Source: Methanobacteriaceae archaeon (lineage in GTDB: Archaea > Methanobacteriota > Methanobacteria > Methanobacteriales > Methanobacteriaceae). From it: a stretch of DNA of 8,822 bases. The position numbers were made by a program, and so were the translations under genes. Under the pieces are notes generated by a model that ran no database searches, was not told the origin of the DNA, and saw only the letters and a list, made by a program, of their open reading frames with translations. Every line of letters begins with the position of its first letter. Position 1 is the first letter of the stretch. This document shows positions 7,476 to 8,822 of this stretch, in pieces. Location of the stretch: assembly GCA_030681145.1 (NCBI GenBank), contig JAUXXK010000101.1, positions 1 through 8,822 on the forward strand, in the 5' to 3' direction.

Positions 7476-7564
7476 AAAAACAAATTGAAGTTTTTAGGGT
7501 TAGAAAGAAAAAACAAGTAAGAAAAAACTTCATTCAAAAAGTGATTGAAGCTTTTCCAAGGTAA
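7472..7564 (+). other. Protein-like -1 frame after the 71-aa gene, possible frameshifted C-terminus
   Basis: After TAG at 7469-7471 this frame stays open for 30 codons (ending NFIQKVIEAFPR) and then TAA. It lacks an ATG. If one base were restored near 7470, the small upstream protein would extend to about 101 residues. The lysine-rich composition could also arise by chance in purine-rich DNA. Confidence 0.2.
7486..7532. terminator. Hairpin in the convergent intergenic region
   Basis: Arms TGAAGTTTTT (7486-7495) and AAAAACTTCA (7523-7532) are perfect over 10 bp with a 27-nt loop. They lie just beyond the 71-aa gene and 47 bp beyond the end of the minus-strand AP2-like remnant. Each strand has a T5 run within an arm. 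This could be a bidirectional terminator, but the loop is long and no T tract follows the stem. Confidence 0.28.
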
Positions 7565-7578
7565 AAACATGATCAAAT

Positions 7579-7752
7579 TTATTCATTATTTAACTTTGCT
7601 TCACTTTTAGCTACTAGATAAGTTATAGCAGCGTTTTATTCTATTTTGAAAACACCTAAACATTTTTGTTCGCCATTAATCGTTATATATGTGCTCCAGC
7701 CTTCATCCTCTTTATAAACTCCCGGATACTCACTGCCTTTAGTATTTACCAT
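7579..7752 (-). pseudogene. AP2-like DNA-binding domain remnant with internal stop
   Basis: From ATG 7752-7750 the frame reads 38 codons, TAA at 7638-7636, then 18 more codons in the same frame to TAA at 7581-7579. The two parts join into one AP2-type fold: KGSEYPGVYKEDEGWSTYIT (5-24) with the GVY and W signatures, then NGEQKCLGVFKIE (26-38), then NAAITYLVAKSEAKL after the stop, matching the usual final helix of the form EAAxAYxxA. In prokaryotes AP2 domains are known mainly as DNA-binding parts of HNH homing endonucleases and of integrases. The catalytic domain is not visible upstream, since a stop lies 6 nt before the ATG. A TTTATATA box at 7812-7805 could drive transcription. The most likely reading is a relic of a mobile endonuclease or integrase, disabled by a nonsense mutation. 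Confidence 0.6.
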
Positions 7753-7804
7753 CTTTTAATATCCATAATTTCTATTCTTAAAATATTTTTTATTCATATA
7801 TCGA

Positions 7805-7812
7805 TATATAAA
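7805..7812 (-). promoter_or_regulatory. TATA-like box before the AP2-like remnant
   Basis: The minus strand reads TTTATATA, an exact match to the common archaeal box, 53 nt before the ATG at 7752. It overlaps a 14-bp palindrome, ATATATCGATATAT (7796-7809), which might be a regulator site. Chance is possible because the surroundings are AT-rich. Confidence 0.35.
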
Positions 7813-7845
7813 ATTACTCTTGCTTATTTTTTAAAAGAATTTATA

Positions 7846-8822
7846 TCATTCTAAATAGCATCTAGCACTTTTTATTTCATTGATTTTTAATTTAGACCCA
7901 AATTCGTCTTGCCATGTTTCTAGCTCTTTATTGAATGAAAAAATAGATAATTTTGGATTATTTAGTGCATTTGTAACTACAGATATCCTATAATTGTCCT
8001 TAAAATTATTCATTTGTTCGTATTCATTTGGTGTAAGCTCAATTTTAATTTTTTCTTGGGATAATCCTTTTACTTCTATTTTTAATTTTCTTTTATTCAA
8101 AAATGCTTCTAAATCCCATCCTAAATTATCTTTTTCTACAGACTGAACAATATAACCATATTTTGATAGAATTCAATAGTTTTGTCTATTGCGATTTTTT
8201 CAATTTTTTGCCTTTTATAAAAATCATGCTGCCGAGGAAATCCATTTTTTGTTTTAGAATGCTTCTTAATTAAAGGAGGTAATGTGTTGTTGTTAACGTA
8301 ATTTAATACGGCTTTTCTAAATTCTTTGTTTTCTTCATGATCCGCATACCAGATATTCGCTCTTCCAAGTCCTCTTTTACCTCTAGGAAGCATAAAAACT
8401 CTTTTATCTGGCGTGATTAGATTACAATCATCTGAATTAGCTTTAATATTGTAAGCCAATTCATCTCCATCATATATCCTATTTAAATCTGGATCATGCT
8501 GATATTGTCTATATATGGTTGCATTTTTGTACCATCCAACAATATAAGTCCCTCCAGAAGGATCTGTTGCTACCCAAATTGCTAAAACTCCCTCAATAAA
8601 ATTCTTGTTATCAGAAAATCCAATTCGATCAATTTTTATTGATGGTGATTGTACATAACCAAAACAATATCCATTTTTAGGCAAAAAATTTAATATCTCA
8701 TGCCCATAACCCATTTCAGCAACATAAGATCCACCACCATTAATTGTATCTCCCTTTTTCAGGCCTTGATAATTTTTCATCCAGCCAACATTCAAAAAGA
8801 TAATTTTATTTTCTGGATTTTG
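7846..8822 (-). pseudogene. DUF3883-type protein gene, broken by a one-base deletion and cut by the right edge
   Basis: Two minus-strand frames belong to one gene. The upstream frame is open from the right edge to TAG at 8138-8136. It reads FLNVGWMKNYQGL, then GGGSYVAEMGYGHEILNFLP, YCFGYVQS and VATDPSGGTYIVGWYKNATI, an N-terminal domain I associate with DUF3883 proteins but cannot name. The downstream frame ends at TGA 7848-7846 and carries KIEVKGLSQEKIKIELTPNE, the typical DUF3883 end. At about 8157-8155 the bases ATGGTTAT would give the expected Met-Gly-Tyr if one G were restored. After that the frame reads MGYIVQSVEKDNLGWDLEA across the junction. The restored protein would exceed 320 residues. 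The frame stays open past TTG 8795-8793, so the true start is probably beyond 8822. DUF3883 proteins are often found among defence genes; function is unknown. Confidence 0.8.

Noticed and set aside
7666..7854. Plus-strand open frame of 62 codons with hydrophobic translation
   Set aside because: It overlaps the AP2-like remnant on the other strand, has no ribosome-binding site, and its hydrophobic residues come from AT-rich intergenic DNA.
1..8822. CRISPR arrays, rRNA, tRNA or transposase genes
   Set aside because: No regularly spaced direct repeats, RNA gene signatures or transposase motifs were seen on either strand.

Overview
The window is AT-rich, with A/T-ending codons, AGA/AGG arginine codons, frequent ATA isoleucine and standard stop codons. 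Starts include ATG, GTG and TTG. Several starts follow GG(N)GAT or GGAGG, which fits an archaeal 16S 3' end, and TATA-like boxes of TTTATATA type lie upstream of genes. My best guess is a methanogenic archaeon of the Methanobacteriales type. This is inference; no single gene proves it. The content is that of an accessory (defence) island, with intact genes on the left and decaying genes on the right.

Left half (1-5060, minus strand). A 1054-aa protein joins an N-terminal phospholipase-D (HKD) nuclease to an SNF2-type helicase. One base after its stop begins a large Eco57I/PglX-like adenine-N6 DNA methyltransferase, whose C-terminal part lies beyond the left edge. Together they look like a restriction-modification-like pair in which nuclease plus translocase and methylase are separate subunits. 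The 190-bp region upstream holds a TATA-like box bracketed by a perfect 9-bp inverted repeat, a candidate operator.

Middle (5252-6888, minus strand). A 250-aa protein with a C-terminal HEPN-like domain (R-x4-H motif) starts at TTG. Upstream of it is a HhH-GPD DNA glycosylase with an endonuclease III-type iron-sulphur motif. Its coding frame runs about 52 codons beyond the first conventional start (GTG at 6732), back to an ATA codon placed correctly behind a ribosome-binding site. Either the start is non-standard or an ATG has mutated.

Right part (6889-8822). A 370-bp divergent intergenic region is followed on the plus strand by an unrecognised 71-aa gene with a strong GGAGG site, flanked by two small protein-like frames without proper starts. 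On the minus strand lie an AP2-like DNA-binding domain broken by a TAA, and a DUF3883-type gene broken by an apparent one-base deletion and cut by the right edge. The intact genes have the classic parts of anti-invader functions (nuclease, translocase, methylase, candidate RNase, base-excision enzyme). Whether they act as one system is not shown by the sequence.
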